Part shown: piece by piece, positions 15,418 through 16,248 of the stretch
How the letters are laid out: each line of letters opens with the position of its first letter
Numbering within the stretch: the stretch's first letter is position 1
The notes under the pieces: generated by a model
The model's input: only the letters and a program-made list of their open reading frames with translations
Told to the model about the DNA's origin: nothing
The model's database searches: none
Made by a program: the position numbers and the translations under genes
Source of the DNA: Zymomonas sp.
GTDB taxonomy: Bacteria > Pseudomonadota > Alphaproteobacteria > Sphingomonadales > Sphingomonadaceae
DNA: 16,248 nt
Direction: 5' to 3'
Assembly (NCBI GenBank): GCA_027489105.1
Contig: JAIYAJ010000371.1
Location: 1-16,248 of the forward strand

Positions 15418-16248
15418 ATGAAGAGATTTCTCGGCTGTGCAGCAGCGCTGAGTCTGGTGTGGGCCGTACCGGCATTCGCAGAGACGACGCCGGTCCCCGG
15501 AACGCCCGCACATCCCGCCGCTCCCGCGGCGCTGCCCACCATCCTTCATGCGGGCAAGCTGCTCGCCGTGCCAGGCGAGAAGGTCGTCGAAGAGGCCACC
15601 ATCGTCACGCGCGACGGCAAGATCCTCGCCGTGCGCGCCGGCTATCTCGACGCGGCCGCCCTAGGGCTGCCCACCGATACCGCCGTTGTCGACCTCAAGG
15701 ACCGCTTCGTCCTGCCCGGCTTCATGGACATGCACGTCCATCTCAGCTCCGGGGGCTCGGCGCGAAACCCGATGACCCGCCTCAAGGAAGGCCCCGAATA
15801 TTTCGCGATCAACGCCTATGCCAATGGCTACCGGACATTGATGGCGGGCTTCACCACCGTGCGCGACCTCGGCTCACCCGGCGATTCGCTGTTCGCGCTG
15901 CGCGACGCGATCCGCGACGGGATCGTGGCCGGCCCCAAGATCATCGCCGCCGGTGAAGGCATCAGCCCGACCAACGGACATGCCGACGCCCACGGCCTGC
16001 GCCGCGACCTGATGGAGGCGCAGATCCGTCCCGGCGTCTGCGACGGCGCCGACGACTGCCGCCGCGCGGTCCGCAACGCGATCAAATATGGCGCCGACGT
16101 CATCAAGGTCCACGTGACCGGCGGCGTCCTCGACGAATCCGACGCTGGCACCGGGCAGCAGTTCACCGACGAGGAACTGCGCGCGATCGTCGATGCGGGG
16201 CACGCCATGGGCCGCAAGGTCACCACCCACGCTCATGGCAAGAGCGGC
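15418..16248 (+). CDS. Secreted amidohydrolase (imidazolonepropionase-like), 3' end outside window
   Basis: The first 277 codons are present and open to the window edge. Residues 1-21 form a signal peptide (MKRFLGCAAALSLVWAVPAFA), so the enzyme is probably periplasmic. The amidohydrolase barrel starts with the ILHAGKLLAVPGE strand, then PGFMDMHVHL with metal ligands His106 and His108, then TTVRDLGSPGD, Lys230 in VIKVHVTGG (the usual carboxylated bridging lysine) and THAHG with His271/His273. Cys pair GVCDGADDC suits an oxidising compartment. Relatives are annotated as Xaa-Pro dipeptidase-like or imidazolonepropionase-like hydrolases acting on amide, dipeptide or ester bonds. The ATG follows GGGGG/GGA; an ATG five bases earlier runs straight into a stop. 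Operator-like site C in its leader suggests control with the receptor and symporter. Confidence 0.9.
   Translation, partial: MKRFLGCAAALSLVWAVPAFAETTPVPGTPAHPAAPAALPTILHAGKLLAVPGEKVVEEATIVTRDGKILAVRAGYLDAAALGLPTDTAVVDLKDRFVLPGFMDMHVHLSSGGSARNPMTRLKEGPEYFAINAYANGYRTLMAGFTTVRDLGSPGDSLFALRDAIRDGIVAGPKIIAAGEGISPTNGHADAHGLRRDLMEAQIRPGVCDGADDCRRAVRNAIKYGADVIKVHVTGGVLDESDAGTGQQFTDEELRAIVDAGHAMGRKVTTHAHGKSG

Noticed and set aside
15459..15956. A closed 165-codon open frame inside the amidohydrolase region
   Set aside because: Out of frame with the amidohydrolase, whose signal peptide and metal-site motifs continue in frame to the window edge.
1..16248. tRNA, rRNA, CRISPR array, insertion sequence or attachment site
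   Set aside because: No cloverleaf-like sequences, regularly spaced repeats, transposase genes or terminal inverted repeats were seen on either strand.

Overview
This is a dense, GC-rich bacterial window with no RNA genes, insertion sequences or CRISPR. Its character points to a sphingomonad (Alphaproteobacteria, Sphingomonadales): two outer-membrane TonB-dependent receptors with the TonB-box context (D)I(L/V)VTARKR, a two-domain MaeB-type malic enzyme, and secreted enzymes next to receptor genes. The assignment is inferred from gene style; nothing in the window identifies a species.

Left part (1-5681, + strand). The window opens in the last two membrane segments of a probable permease. Next come a 695-residue TonB-dependent receptor and an M14 zinc carboxypeptidase. 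The peptidase start codon overlaps the receptor stop by one base and the protein carries a fused C-terminal SnoaL-like domain. After a 108-base gap comes a DHDPS/N-acetylneuraminate-lyase-family protein that keeps the Schiff-base lysine but lacks the arginine expected of a true dihydrodipicolinate synthase. The leaders of the receptor and of the lyase share an element (GCAAC-N19-ATTGATGCGG) at nearly the same distance from the start codons, which suggests co-regulation.

Middle (5698-7965, - strand). A full-length NADP-type malic enzyme (maeB) converges on the lyase gene. The two genes share a perfect 14-bp inverted repeat that includes the maeB stop codon.

Right part (8179-16248). Two + strand genes encode a second TonB-dependent receptor and a fusion of two CDGSH iron-sulfur motifs to a bicupin. 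Convergent to them is a - strand pair: a sodium-coupled NSS-family symporter followed by a class V aminotransferase-fold PLP enzyme. Divergent from the symporter are a MarR-family regulator and a VOC (glyoxalase-fold) protein. Last is a secreted amidohydrolase cut by the window edge. Three leaders in this half (receptor, symporter/MarR divergent region, amidohydrolase) carry the same 16-bp AT-rich near-palindrome, ATATGMAAAHGVATAT. I infer that it is the operator of the local MarR protein and ties the half into one regulon. A plausible reading is extracytoplasmic hydrolysis of an amide- or peptide-like compound, outer-membrane uptake, Na+-driven uptake of an amino-acid-like product, and further conversion by the PLP, cupin and VOC enzymes. 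The substrate cannot be read from the sequence.
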